Numbered from the stretch's first letter, positions 45,501 through 55,527 are shown. The stretch is 64,000 nt of DNA from Prevotella sp. HUN102 (GCF_000688375.1 NZ_JIAF01000003.1:186001-250000), one strand, 5' to 3'. Notes: generated from the sequence alone by a model not told the origin. Translations and numbers: made by a program.

Positions 45501-46738
45501 AGAAAAAGAAGTATCTCATACCCCGGAAGTACTGGATTTGGATTGCAGGAGGCGTGATTCTCGCGGGTGCCATCCTGTGGCTTGCGCTGAACAACGTTTC
45601 CTCCACGCTGAAAGTGGAGCGCAGGGGACTGAACATAGGCGACGTGAAGCAGGCGCAGTTCGACGACTACGTGAGCGTAGACGGCAACGTGGTGCCTATT
45701 CAGGTGGTGCAGATCTCGCCCGAGGAGGGCGGCGTGGTGCTCGAGAAGGTGGTCGAGGAAGGGCAGCACGTGGCAAAGGGACAGGTGCTCGTGCGGCTGA
45801 GCAACAGCAATCTCGACCTCGAGATACTCAATGCCGAGAGCGAGCTTGCCGAGAAGCAGAATATGCTGCGCAACACGCAGATCACGATGCAGCAGGAACA
45901 GCTCAGCACCAGCAACGAGGCGGCGCAGCTCGCAATGGACGTACAGGCCAAGAAGCGCAGCTACGGCCATCAGACCGCGCTGCACAAGGAGGAGCTGAAC
46001 AGCCGTGAGGACTACCTGAAGGCGAAGGAAGACTACGAGCTTGCCGTGAAGAAGAACCGGCTCATTCGGCAGCGCATCAGCAAGGATGCACAGCTCCGCC
46101 ACTCGCAGATGGACCAGATGAACGACAATCTGGCGTCGATGATGCGCAACGTGCAGCTCGTCAGGCAGCGGAAGGAACGGCTGAACGTGCGCTCGCAGAT
46201 TGACGGCGAGGTGGGACAGCTCGACATAGAACTGGGACAGAGCATATCGCCGGGACAGAAAATCGGCGTGATCAACGACCTGAGCGACTACAAGGTGGAG
46301 GCGAAGGTGGACGAACACTACATAGACCGCGTGCATCAGGGTCTCACGGCCGTGTTCGAGCAGAACGGAAAGCAGTATGCCCTCACCGTGAGAAAGGTGT
46401 TTCCCGAGGTTAAGGAGGGTCGCTTCAAGATAGAATTCGTGTTCAGCGGCAACCGTCCTTCCAACATACGCACCGGACAGACCTACTACATCGACCTCAA
46501 GCTCGGCGAATCAAAGAAGGCCGTGCTCATTCCCAAGGGAACGTTTTACAGCGTTACGGGCGGAAACTGGATATTCGTGCTCGACAAGGACGGCCGGAAG
46601 GCCTACCGCCGCAACATCCGTATCGGACGCCAGAACCCCCAGTACTACGAGGTGCTCGAAGGACTGGAGCCCGGCGAGCGTGTCATAACGAGCGGCTACG
46701 AAAGCTACAAGGACAACGAAGTGCTGATTCTGAAATGA
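45485..46738 (+). CDS. HlyD/MacA-type periplasmic adaptor
   Basis: 417 residues. A cytoplasmic basic start, membrane helix 17-36, then a barrel-sandwich segment (VVPIQVVQISPEEGGVVLEKVVEEGQHVAKGQVLVRL), a long coiled coil (about 108-215), the second half of the sandwich (RSQIDGEVGQLDIELGQSI) and a β-barrel. It bridges the TolC-like duct and the ABC permeases. The start overlaps the tolC gene. A composite C-linker-A repeat separates it from the next gene. Confidence 0.92.
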   Translation: MDIEIKKKKYLIPRKYWIWIAGGVILAGAILWLALNNVSSTLKVERRGLNIGDVKQAQFDDYVSVDGNVVPIQVVQISPEEGGVVLEKVVEEGQHVAKGQVLVRLSNSNLDLEILNAESELAEKQNMLRNTQITMQQEQLSTSNEAAQLAMDVQAKKRSYGHQTALHKEELNSREDYLKAKEDYELAVKKNRLIRQRISKDAQLRHSQMDQMNDNLASMMRNVQLVRQRKERLNVRSQIDGEVGQLDIELGQSISPGQKIGVINDLSDYKVEAKVDEHYIDRVHQGLTAVFEQNGKQYALTVRKVFPEVKEGRFKIEFVFSGNRPSNIRTGQTYYIDLKLGESKKAVLIPKGTFYSVTGGNWIFVLDKDGRKAYRRNIRIGRQNPQYYEVLEGLEPGERVITSGYESYKDNEVLILK

Positions 46739-46935
46739 TGGGAGAGGAAATGGGAGATGTGAGATGGGAAATTGAAAATGTGAGATGGGAAAAGTGAAAA
46801 GGGAAAATGCGAAAAGGGATGTGAAAGCCTTTGCAGCTCGAACTGTTGTCTTTAACTTCCTTAACTCCTTTAACTCCCTTAACTCCTTCAAATGTCTTAA
46901 TTTCCTTTAACTCCTTTAACTTCCTTAACTCCCCC
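46739..46935. repeat. Composite C-linker-A repeat inside the operon
   Basis: Seven-base ATGGGAR units (46740-46822), linker TTGCAGCTCGAACTGTTGTC, then nine-base TTAACTCCT units (46855-46935), ending 20 nt before the next start codon. Confidence 0.85.
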
Positions 46936-46955
46936 AATATAAAAAACATACAGAT

Positions 46956-49343
46956 ATGAAAGAGATATTCAACCTCAAATCCTACTTTACCTTCCTTTCA
47001 AGGAACAAGCTCTACACCTTCATCAATGTGTTCGGACTGAGCATTTCGCTGATGTTCGTCATTCTGATTGGCGTCTACATCTGGCAGGAGAAAGGCATCG
47101 ACCGTCAGCACCGCGATGCCCACAGAATCTACACGTTGGGAATAGACTTTAAAGAAGACGGCGAGAGGGCACTGGGATTCCACCACGCGGCACTGAAACA
47201 GTTCGGAAAGCAATATCCCGAGGTGGAAAACACCTGTGGATTCGTGGTAAGCACGGTCAGGCTGAAGAAAAACGACAATTACTGCAACGTCAGCGTGATG
47301 CTTTCAGACTCCAGTCTGTTCTCCGTCTTCGACTTCCCGCTCATCGAGGGCAACAGAACCACCTGCCTGAAAGAGAAGAACAACGCCGTGATAACCGAGC
47401 ATTTTGCCAACAGATGGTTCGGAACGGAGGACGCTCTCGGCAAGGAAATAGTATGGAACGACAGCATACGCTTCCGGGTTTCGGGCGTAGTGAAGAACTT
47501 CAGCAACACCATCGTGAACAAGGACGTGGAGGTCATCATCGACTTCTCGTGGAACAAGTATCTGAACCTTGCCGATACCGACGAGATGTTCCCCACAATG
47601 ATAAACACCACCGGCTGCAGTGCTTTCCTGAAAGTGAGGGAAGGCACGAAAATGATGGGCAGGGAAAAGGAGTTCAAAGACTTTCTGAGCACCTTCTGGC
47701 CGACCTTTGGGAATGAATCCGACGGACTCAGCCCGATTCTCGTGCCGTTGGACGAGCTTCATTTCTCAAAGCTCGAGCCCTTCAACGAGAATCTGAACCT
47801 CGGCGACGAGCACACCGTCAGCCTGCTTTTCACGGTCGGACTTGTCATCTTGCTCTTTGCCATAATGAACTACATCAACCTCACCGTGGCGCAGGCAGGC
47901 TACCGTTCGCGCGAAATAGCCACCCGTCGGCTCTTCGGTGCCAGTCGGAAGGGTGTCGCCGTCCGACTCATCGTGGAGAGTACGCTGCTCTGCCTGCTCT
48001 CGCTTGCCGTTGCCATACTGCTCTCGCTGCTCTCTGCCCCGGCGGCCGAGCGTCTTATAGGCTGCGATATGGAAATGGAACTGCTCTGCAATCCCGTATT
48101 TGCGGGAATAGCCGTCATCGGAACGGCCGCCATAGGCTGCCTTTCGGGCATCATTCCCGCCAGCGTGATGTCGAAGGCAAAGCCCATTGAGGTTGTGAGA
48201 GGCACTTTCCGGCACAGGACAAAGATGTTCCTGAGCAAGATTTTCATCATCGTCCAGAACGTGATAACCATCGTGCTGCTGGCAAGCGCGCTCATTATGT
48301 CGCTGCAGATGCGCCATCTCACACAGGCACCACTGGGCTTTGAGACGCAGAACCTCATCTGTCTGACACAATACCACGCCTTCTCGGGCAAGGACTACCG
48401 CCTGTTCGTGGAACGGCTGAGGAAACTTCCCGCCGTATCGATGTTTTCGGCGTCGAGGGGCACACCACAGGACGGAGGAAACAACTACACCATTGTGGAG
48501 AAAGACAAGTCGTATCCCTTCCAGCTCATCACGGCCGATGCGGACTTTATGAAGATATACGGACTCTCGCTGAAGAACGACCTGCACGTAAACCACTGTC
48601 CGAAAGTCTTTGCCAACGCTGCCGCCCTGCAGGCTTTACGTATGAATCCGTCCGACCGGCACCTCAGCAGATACTACAAGGAGTACGGATTTACCGATTC
48701 CGCCGGGAGAGAGGCATTCGGCGGAACGCTCAGCGACCTGCATCTGGTGAACATTCTCTCGGATTCCCACAAGCCCTTGCTGCTGAGAATTGAAGACAGG
48801 GTGGACAGTCCGTGGTCGCTCACGATCCAAGTGAAGGGCGATCCGGCAGAGGCATACGGAGAAATACGGAAGCTTTTCGCGGAAGTATTCCACGAGGAAC
48901 TGGACGAGAGCCATCCGTTCGTGGACAAATGCATAGAGCAGCAGTTTGAGAAAGAGCTGCGCACGGCGCACGTCGTGTCCCTCTTCTCGCTCATCGCCAT
49001 CCTCATATCGATGCTCGGACTGGTGGCAATGTCCACCTACTTCATCCAGCAGCGCAACAAGGAAATCGCGCTCCGCAAGGTCTTCGGCTCAACGGGCAAC
49101 CAGATACGCCGGAAACTCATCCGGACGTTCCTTGGCTACGTGGGCATAGCCTTCCTCATCGGCGCGCCGCTCTCGTGGTTCCTCATTTCGGACTGGATCA
49201 GCGCATACAGCTACCGTATCGTCTGGTGGCCGTGGATCATCGTTTCGGGCATCCTCGTCGTGCTCATAGCCATCGGCTCGGTGGCGGTGCAGAGCTACGT
49301 GGCAAGCAATGAAAATCCGGTAAAACACTTAAAACAAGAATAA
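46956..49343 (+). CDS. ABC transporter permease (MacB/FtsX-like), first copy
   Basis: 795 residues, arranged as two repeats. Each has a membrane helix, a large MacB-type periplasmic domain and three helices of the FtsX fold. Helices lie near 20-42, 285-305, 335-355, 375-400, 425-445 and 665-785. NPVKHLKQE at the C-terminus is the usual end of these Bacteroidota permeases. It would couple an ATPase to periplasmic substrate extrusion. The stop overlaps the start of the next gene (TAATG). Confidence 0.92.
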   Translation: MKEIFNLKSYFTFLSRNKLYTFINVFGLSISLMFVILIGVYIWQEKGIDRQHRDAHRIYTLGIDFKEDGERALGFHHAALKQFGKQYPEVENTCGFVVSTVRLKKNDNYCNVSVMLSDSSLFSVFDFPLIEGNRTTCLKEKNNAVITEHFANRWFGTEDALGKEIVWNDSIRFRVSGVVKNFSNTIVNKDVEVIIDFSWNKYLNLADTDEMFPTMINTTGCSAFLKVREGTKMMGREKEFKDFLSTFWPTFGNESDGLSPILVPLDELHFSKLEPFNENLNLGDEHTVSLLFTVGLVILLFAIMNYINLTVAQAGYRSREIATRRLFGASRKGVAVRLIVESTLLCLLSLAVAILLSLLSAPAAERLIGCDMEMELLCNPVFAGIAVIGTAAIGCLSGIIPASVMSKAKPIEVVRGTFRHRTKMFLSKIFIIVQNVITIVLLASALIMSLQMRHLTQAPLGFETQNLICLTQYHAFSGKDYRLFVERLRKLPAVSMFSASRGTPQDGGNNYTIVEKDKSYPFQLITADADFMKIYGLSLKNDLHVNHCPKVFANAAALQALRMNPSDRHLSRYYKEYGFTDSAGREAFGGTLSDLHLVNILSDSHKPLLLRIEDRVDSPWSLTIQVKGDPAEAYGEIRKLFAEVFHEELDESHPFVDKCIEQQFEKELRTAHVVSLFSLIAILISMLGLVAMSTYFIQQRNKEIALRKVFGSTGNQIRRKLIRTFLGYVGIAFLIGAPLSWFLISDWISAYSYRIVWWPWIIVSGILVVLIAIGSVAVQSYVASNENPVKHLKQE

Positions 49344-50077
49344 TGATGAAAAAAACAGTTTTGACAATGGCGGCAACGGCAGTTCTCTGCCTGTCGTCGT
49401 GCATAGTAATCGAAAGAGCCGACCGTGAATCGGAAGTGAGAGTGCGGAAGGAATACAGCATCGAGGGCTTCAGCGCGATAGAAGCCTCGGCGATGGTAGA
49501 CGTGAAATTCGTGCAGACACGAGGCAGGGAATATGCCGTGAGAGCCGAAGGACCCGAAAACATCGTCGCCCTGCTCTCCGTCCGCAAGGAAGACGGCGTG
49601 CTGAAGGTGGGGCTGAAGAAGCATTCCTACGTTACGCTCAGCAACACGAGCCTGAACATTACCGTCTTTGCGCCCGAAATGACGGGGCTGAAGGCCAGCG
49701 GCTCGAGCGAGATTGAGGTGGAATCGCTCCACGCTCCGAACCTCGTGATAGAAACCTCGGGATCGGGCGAAGTGGAGATAAAGCAGCTCGATACCGACAG
49801 GCTCAGCGTGGTTTCGCACGGAGCGTCGGACGTGAAACTCGCCGGCAGGGCGCATTCTGCCTCCTTCAGCAGTTCAGGCTCGTCGGCCATCAAGGCGGCC
49901 GACCTTGAGGCAGCCGACGTGGAAGTGAAGGCTTCCGGCTCGTCGGACATCCAATGCCACGCCACGAAGACCATCCGGGGCAGCGCAAGCGGCTCGAGCG
50001 ACATCAAGTACAAGGGCAGCCCCGCCGTGAAGGACTTCGGAAAGACAGGCTCTTCCGAGATAAGCAGAATAGGGTAG
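49343..50077 (+). CDS. DUF2807 (GIN-domain) lipoprotein
   Basis: 244 residues with a lipobox at LCLSSC. The remainder is a DUF2807-type right-handed β-helix, seen as repeats of GSSEIEV, GSGEVEIK, GASDVKLA, GSSAIKA, GSSDIQC and GSSDIKYK about 20-24 residues apart. It may be exported to the outer membrane; its role in the pump operon is not known. It starts within the stop of the preceding permease gene (ATG at 49343 or 49346). The following gap holds a family E hairpin cluster. Confidence 0.88.
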   Translation: MMKKTVLTMAATAVLCLSSCIVIERADRESEVRVRKEYSIEGFSAIEASAMVDVKFVQTRGREYAVRAEGPENIVALLSVRKEDGVLKVGLKKHSYVTLSNTSLNITVFAPEMTGLKASGSSEIEVESLHAPNLVIETSGSGEVEIKQLDTDRLSVVSHGASDVKLAGRAHSASFSSSGSSAIKAADLEAADVEVKASGSSDIQCHATKTIRGSASGSSDIKYKGSPAVKDFGKTGSSEISRIG

Positions 50078-50084
50078 GACGATG

Positions 50085-50180
50085 CGCGAATTGCAATCGT
50101 GCGAAGATTGCATTCCATTCTTCGCACGTTTGCAACCCGTTTCTGCGAAGATTGCGGCGCATTCTTCGCAAGATTGGAAG
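50085..50180. repeat. Family E hairpin cluster inside the operon
   Basis: GCGAAGATTGCATTCC-ATTCTTCGCACG-TTTGC-type words, with GCGAAG/CTTCGC arms that pair, fill the gap between the DUF2807 and second permease genes. Confidence 0.8.
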
Positions 50181-50253
50181 CAGAGATTTCTGTCCCTGAT
50201 TTTCAATGGTTTACAAACCTTAAAATATTAAACACAACGAAAAAATACGTGTT

Positions 50254-52650
50254 ATGCAAATAATGAAATCAATTGTCAGCGCGGTGCGCAACCTTCCACG
50301 CAGAGGGCAGCACAACGTAGTGAAGATTCTCTGTCTGACGCTCGGACTTGCCGTCAGCGCAGTGATTATTGCCGAAATCTATTACGAGCAGACCTACAAC
50401 CAGTCGTTCCCCGACTACGGGCGCATCTGCCGTGTCAGCGAAGGCTTTCAGATGAAGGAACAGGAATATATGGAGGCCGACCAGACGCCGGGTGGCGTGG
50501 CTCCGCTGATGCAGAAGACCATTCCGCAGGTGGAGCTCGCCACACGTGTGAATCCACTGACCACCGGCGAGGTGGAAACCACCGACAGGAAACGGCTCAA
50601 GGCCAACATCTGGCTCGCCGACAGTTGTTTCTTCAGAATGTTTCCCGCACGCATCATTGCCGGCGATGCCGAAAAGGCACTTCGTGAGCCGTTCCATTGC
50701 GCCGTAACACGGTCGTTTGCCGAACGGATGGGGGGCGACGTGCTTGGAAAGCAGCTCAGCCCGCTCGAGGTGGCAGGGCTGAAGTTTACCATTGCGTGCG
50801 TCTACGAGGACTATCCTTACAACTCTTCTTTCCACGGGTACGACGTCATCGGCGCGCTCAACTCGCAGAGATTCTTCGGTTTCGACGGCTCGTCGAATCT
50901 CTTGGGCAACGACCGGTACCACAGCTACGTGAAACTGCGCCCCGGCGCAGACCCCGAGGCACTCCGTCCGCTCATCGGGAATATGATGAAGACGCACTTC
51001 CCGATCAAGGAGATGGAGCAGGCGGGCGTGAAGCTCGACTTTATGCTCACGCCCGTGTCGCGCCATTTCACGGAGAAACAGAACGTGAAGCAGATGTTCT
51101 GGATTCTCTCGCTCCTCGCCTTCGTCATTCTCTCGGCCTCGGTGCTCAACTATGTGCTCATCGTGGTGGGCAATATGATGAGCCGTGCCCGCGAAATGGC
51201 AGTCAGGAAATGCTACGGCGCAGCCCGTTCCGACCTGTTCAGCATCACCTTCGGCGAGGCACTGGTGCACCTTCTGCTCGCCGTCGCACTGGCATCCGTC
51301 CTCCTTTTCGCCGCCAAGGGCAGCATCGAGCAGATGCTCTCGGCACCGCTGGGCGTGCTGATGTTCAACCGCGGCGCATGGATACTGGTGGCTGTCGCGC
51401 TGATTGTGCTCCTCATCGGAGGCATCGTGCCCGGCATTCTCTTCAACCGTATGCCCGTAGCCATCGCCTTCAGGGGCTATGCGGAGGCGCGCCATCGGTG
51501 GAAGGTGCTGCTCTTGGGCGTGGAGTTCGCAATGGTCAGCTTCCTTCTGGGCTTGCTCTGCGTGGTCAGTATGCAGTACAACCACACCCTTAACTTCGAC
51601 TTGGGCTATCGGTGCGGCGGCATTGCCGTGGTGGAAATGGAGGAACTGTCGCCCGGCGAGCGCGAAACGGCTGTGAACGAGCTGCGCAATATGGGGATAG
51701 TGGAGGAGATTTCGGCGTGCAACATCCTGCCGTTCTACGGATGCAGCGGCAACAATGTTACCGTGCCCGGCGAGCAGGAGCAGCTCTTCAACATTGCCGA
51801 CCTCTATTCCGTGGCCGACAACTACTTCCCGATGCTCGGCATTCCCGTCATTGCCGGAAAGACTTTCGACCACCATTCCGACAGTCTGCGGCAGGTAATG
51901 GTAAGCGAGAGCTTCGCCAAGAAGATGCTCCGGCTCCGTGGATGGAAAGACGTGGTGGGCAGGAAAATCATCATTTCCGAGCATAGCGGTAGCGAGAACA
52001 AAGACGCCATTACGATTGTCGGCGTTTACAGGGACATACACTTGGGCGATGCGCAGAGCAACGACCTCGACAGACCGTCCGTAATCTCCTATCGCCGGGC
52101 GTCGGATGCGATGAACAACTATCTCCTCGTCAAACTCTCCGCCTTCAGTCCTGAAAACCTGAGCGAGGTTCAGAGCCGATTGCAGCGTCTTCTGCCCCAC
52201 AAAACCATCATAGTGAAGAGTCTGGAGAACGAGAAGAACCTGCAATACACATCGACGAAGAGCTTCAGAAACGGCGTGATGGTGGCGAGCCTCGTTACGC
52301 TCCTCATTGCCCTGATGGGGCTTGTGGGCTACGTGAACGACGAAGTGAACCGCCGGCACAAGGAGATTGCCATACGCAAGGTGAACGGTGCACGCATTCA
52401 GGACATCATCCGGCTCTTCCAGCGGGGCATAATGCTCACGGCAGTCCCTGCGGCCGTCGTAGGTGCGCTCGCCTCCTACTTCGTCTCTGCCTACTGGCTC
52501 CAGCTCTACGGCAACCGAATCACGCTCTCCCCGTGGCTCTTCCTCCTTACCGTCGTCTGCGTGCTGCTCATCGTGGCAACCATTGTGGCGGTGAACTGCC
52601 GACGGGTGGCGAACGACAATCCTGTGAACTTTCTTAAATGTGAGATGTGA
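50254..52650 (+). CDS. ABC transporter permease (MacB/FtsX-like), second copy
   Basis: 798 residues with the same two-repeat MacB/FtsX plan as the 46956 gene but clearly different in sequence (first helix LCLTLGLAVSAVIIAEIYYEQ; second-half core EVNRRHKEIAIRKVNGA). It ends NPVNFLKCEM. The two permeases probably pair as a heterodimer, or each works with the one ATPase; this is inference. The start may be 50254 or 50263. Confidence 0.92.
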   Translation: MQIMKSIVSAVRNLPRRGQHNVVKILCLTLGLAVSAVIIAEIYYEQTYNQSFPDYGRICRVSEGFQMKEQEYMEADQTPGGVAPLMQKTIPQVELATRVNPLTTGEVETTDRKRLKANIWLADSCFFRMFPARIIAGDAEKALREPFHCAVTRSFAERMGGDVLGKQLSPLEVAGLKFTIACVYEDYPYNSSFHGYDVIGALNSQRFFGFDGSSNLLGNDRYHSYVKLRPGADPEALRPLIGNMMKTHFPIKEMEQAGVKLDFMLTPVSRHFTEKQNVKQMFWILSLLAFVILSASVLNYVLIVVGNMMSRAREMAVRKCYGAARSDLFSITFGEALVHLLLAVALASVLLFAAKGSIEQMLSAPLGVLMFNRGAWILVAVALIVLLIGGIVPGILFNRMPVAIAFRGYAEARHRWKVLLLGVEFAMVSFLLGLLCVVSMQYNHTLNFDLGYRCGGIAVVEMEELSPGERETAVNELRNMGIVEEISACNILPFYGCSGNNVTVPGEQEQLFNIADLYSVADNYFPMLGIPVIAGKTFDHHSDSLRQVMVSESFAKKMLRLRGWKDVVGRKIIISEHSGSENKDAITIVGVYRDIHLGDAQSNDLDRPSVISYRRASDAMNNYLLVKLSAFSPENLSEVQSRLQRLLPHKTIIVKSLENEKNLQYTSTKSFRNGVMVASLVTLLIALMGLVGYVNDEVNRRHKEIAIRKVNGARIQDIIRLFQRGIMLTAVPAAVVGALASYFVSAYWLQLYGNRITLSPWLFLLTVVCVLLIVATIVAVNCRRVANDNPVNFLKCEM

Positions 52651-52945
52651 AATGGGAAAGGTTAAATGTGAGATGTGAGACGGAAAATGTGAGATGTGAG
52701 ATGTGAAAAGGGAAATGTAAGATAGTCTCTCGAGCTATTGTCTTAACTCCTTTAACTTCTTTCACTCCCTTAACTCCCTAAAATGTGAAATGTGAAATTG
52801 AAAATGTGAAAAGGAAAATGTGAGATGTGATAATATGCAAGCCCTTGCAGCTCGAACTGTTGTCTTTAACTCCTTTAACTTCTTTCACTCCCTTAACTCC
52901 TAAACCCCCTCCCTTAACTCCTCAAGTCCCTCCCTTAACTCCTCA
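52645..52945. repeat. Two composite C-linker-A repeats inside the operon
   Basis: Two successive rounds of ATGTGAR/ATGGGAR 7-mers, a linker containing CTCGAGCTATTGTC or GCAGCTCGAACTGTTGTC, and TTAACTCCT 9-mers, between the second permease and the ATPase genes. The last C units touch the permease 3' end. The A units are open in the ATPase frame and mimic an N-terminal extension rich in Leu-Thr-Pro. Confidence 0.85.
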
Positions 52946-52967
52946 AAATAAAAAAAATATACCAACT

Positions 52968-53633
52968 ATGATCAAAGTAGAAAATCTTAGCAAGTCATTC
53001 CGCACAGAAGAGGTGGAGACGATTGCACTTAACAACGTAAGTTTCAATGTAGAAGACGGCGAATTTGTAGCCATTATGGGTCCTTCGGGCTGTGGCAAGT
53101 CTACGCTGCTCAACATTCTGGGTCTGCTCGACAATCCAACGGGTGGCAAGTATGTACTGGGCGACAAAGTAGTGTCCGACCTCAAGGAAAAGGAACGCAC
53201 CGACGTGCGCAAGGGCGAGATAGGTTTCGTCTTCCAGAGTTTCAACCTCATCGACGAACTCAACGTGGAGGAGAACATCGAACTCCCCCTTACCTATCTC
53301 AATATGCCCAAGGCAGAGCGCAAGGAAAAGGTGCGCGAGATAATGAAACGGATGAGTATCACCCACCGTGCCAAGCACTTCCCCCACCAGCTCAGCGGCG
53401 GACAGCAGCAGCGCGTGGCGATTGCGCGTGCCGTGGTCTTCGGTCCCAAGCTCATTCTCGCCGATGAGCCTACCGGTAACCTCGATTCCAAGAACGGCGC
53501 GGAAGTGATGAATCTCCTGAAGGAACTCAATCAGGAGGGCACAACCATCGTGATGGTAACCCACAACGAGCACGATGCCAACATAGCCCACCGCATCATC
53601 CGCCTCTTCGATGGTGCCATCGTGAAGGAATAG
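52968..53633 (+). CDS. ABC transporter ATP-binding protein (LolD/MacB-type)
   Basis: 221 residues from [11 protein letters not shown] at 52968; a 47-residue upstream extension is repeat-encoded and rejected. Walker [11 protein letters not shown] loop region [16 protein letters not shown], signature [14 protein letters not shown], Walker [10 protein letters not shown] loop MVTHN. It powers the two permeases upstream. Last gene of the efflux operon. Confidence 0.95.
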   Translation: MIKVENLSKSFRTEEVETIALNNVSFNVEDGEFVAIMGPSGCGKSTLLNILGLLDNPTGGKYVLGDKVVSDLKEKERTDVRKGEIGFVFQSFNLIDELNVEENIELPLTYLNMPKAERKEKVREIMKRMSITHRAKHFPHQLSGGQQQRVAIARAVVFGPKLILADEPTGNLDSKNGAEVMNLLKELNQEGTTIVMVTHNEHDANIAHRIIRLFDGAIVKE

Positions 53634-53654
53634 TAGCGTGGTCGCGAAGGAATA

Positions 53655-54260
53655 GTGGTGTGGTCGCTCGCAGATCTTGCGAACCCCACAAATTAAATCA
53701 GCGCAATCTGCGCCATCTGCGAGAGCCATTTCTCGCAAATTTCGCCGATTACGCTGATTCATTTTTATCCTTCTGTGCCGCTTATGAAGTAATCGCTCGC
53801 CGATTTCGCAAATCCCTCAAATAAAATCAGCGTAATCTGCGCTATCTGCGAGAGACTTTTTCTCGCAAATTTCGCCGATTACGCTGATTCATTTTTATCT
53901 TTCTGTGCTGCTTATAGGGTAATCTCTCGTTGATTTCGCGAATCAGGAATCTCTCACAGATGGCACAGGCGCACAGATTTCAAGTTAATAGTATGCTGCC
54001 ACAGAGAAAACGAAGTTTTCAATGATGGCACAGATTTCTGCCGCCATAAAACTTCTTTGCCACATTTTGCCCAAAGACTCTGTGCCATCCTTGGAGACCT
54101 GCCTCCTCTGTGAGAAAAAACAATATCTGTGCCTCTGTGCAATCTGTGAGCGATAAAAACATCCCTCCCGCCGATAACGTAAATCCTGCAAATGAAATGA
54201 AAAACGAATCAGCGTAATCTGCGCCATCTGCGAGAAACAATCCTCACGAAAATCCACCGA
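53655..54260. repeat. Family D repeat block
   Basis: Dyads of the GCGCCATCTGCGAGAG / TCGCAAATTTCGCCGATTACGC kind are repeated in tandem (53695-53765, 53820-53890), followed by the CACAGATGGCACAGGCGCACAG and GGAGACCTGCCTCC word set (53950-54230) shared with 36.6-37.3 kb and 40.1 kb. No gene is seen between 53634 and 54302. Confidence 0.85.
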
Positions 54261-54302
54261 TTTATAATCTGCAAGAGAAGTTCGGGAGGCGTTGAGGCTG
54301 AT

Positions 54303-55376
54303 TTATCCCTTGAGGGCGAGGTTGTAGTTGTAGTACTTTGTCTGCCCCGTGATGTCTTCAATCACTTCGATGAACGGAGGGAAGTTCACGTCTTCGTTTT
54401 CAACGATGCCCTTCGTTTCGAGAATCTGCAAGTCTTTCATCGGCTCAATGTAGGTGTCGAGCTCGAAGAACTGGCCCTGCCAGATGAAGGTCTGGCGCGT
54501 CTTGCGTATGGTCTGGCGATAGGGGTCGGCCTGACGGAGGAGCGACTCGTAGAGATTGTTGTCTATCTGACGCTCGGTCTCCACCTGATCGTTGTTGCGG
54601 AGCGTCTTCTTCGTGGTGCGCACGTTCACGGATATGCCGTTCAGTGTGCGGCGGCGCAGGCGCACCTCGCTCTTGGGCTCGGATGTAAGATAGGTCTGGG
54701 TAATTCTGCTGGTTATCGCACCGGGGATTTCGCCCGTCAGACGGACGATGTACTTGCGCTCCTCGACGGCCTGACGGGGGATTTCCAACACGTCGGAGAT
54801 TTCCTGAAGCACACGTTCGAGCTTGGTTTCAAACTTCTCGTGGTTGTTGATGACGCGCAGACGGGGATGACCGGACCATGCGTGAATCACTTTCTTGTCG
54901 AGTTCGCGTGCCAGTTCCAGTCCCTCGGTGCGCTCCTTGTTGGTTTCAGTCGTATAGAACTGCTCTGCGCCGTCGGCGGCACTCACTAAGTGGAGCACGG
55001 CATCGTATCGGGAGCGCAGGGATTCCGTGTTGGTGCCCACCGAGGAAGTGATTTCCTCCCATAGCTCGGGCTTCATATAGGCCGATATGTCGAGTGTGCC
55101 GCGGTCGCAGACCACGAGTACGGGCTGCGCTATCGTCTCGGCCATCCGCTGGAAACGGTCTTCCAACGCCATCTGCATCTCAAGGGTGGCCTTCTCTCCC
55201 TCGTAGAAGAAAGCCCTGTTGTCCGTGAGATAGTCCATACCTGCCTGAAGAAAGATGGTGGGCAGTTCAGGAATGATGAACACCTTATAGCCGAGGCTGG
55301 AGAAGTGTTCCATAATTTTCACCAATGCAGTGGTTTTTCCTGCACAAGGTCCGCCTGTCAGTACGATTCGTTTCAT
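54303..55376 (-). CDS. AAA_28-type NTPase with C-terminal CYTH-like domain (TTD14-like)
   Basis: 357 residues from MKRIVLTGGPCAGKTTAL (Walker A, residues 8-15), with a NadR-like kinase fold: VVCDRGTLDISAYM and YDAVLHLVSAADGAEQFY. The second half (from about 210) has alternating β strands ending in IEVIEDITGQTKYYNYNLA, resembling CYTH/triphosphate-tunnel proteins. The same pairing is seen in the eukaryotic GTP-binding protein TTD14. Substrate unknown, cytoplasmic. The ATG at 55376 is ten codons inside the longest frame. Confidence 0.75.
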   Translation of the reverse strand: MKRIVLTGGPCAGKTTALVKIMEHFSSLGYKVFIIPELPTIFLQAGMDYLTDNRAFFYEGEKATLEMQMALEDRFQRMAETIAQPVLVVCDRGTLDISAYMKPELWEEITSSVGTNTESLRSRYDAVLHLVSAADGAEQFYTTETNKERTEGLELARELDKKVIHAWSGHPRLRVINNHEKFETKLERVLQEISDVLEIPRQAVEERKYIVRLTGEIPGAITSRITQTYLTSEPKSEVRLRRRTLNGISVNVRTTKKTLRNNDQVETERQIDNNLYESLLRQADPYRQTIRKTRQTFIWQGQFFELDTYIEPMKDLQILETKGIVENEDVNFPPFIEVIEDITGQTKYYNYNLALKG

Positions 55377-55490
55377 TTGAATGTCTTCCGAAACCCCTCC
55401 AAACAAAGAGGGAATGTATTAATGAAAAGTAAGTTGTGCGCCCCTGTATCGTTCCGATTTTCGCCCTGAAAGGGGGAAGGGTACTTTAAC

Positions 55491-55527
55491 TAAAAAAATC
55501 CCCATCACCATTCCGGTGAAAGGGATT
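55491..55527 (-). terminator. Terminator of the rpsF-rpsR-rplI operon
   Basis: On the minus strand AATCCCTTTCACC pairs with GGTGATGGGGATT and is followed by TTTTTT. Confidence 0.85.

Noticed and set aside
50269..52359. A 696-codon minus-strand frame
   Set aside because: Antisense to the second ABC permease; no recognisable protein.
52827..52967. N-terminal extension of the ABC ATPase
   Set aside because: It encodes Leu-Thr-Pro repeats from the family A 9-mers; the true start [11 protein letters not shown] follows.
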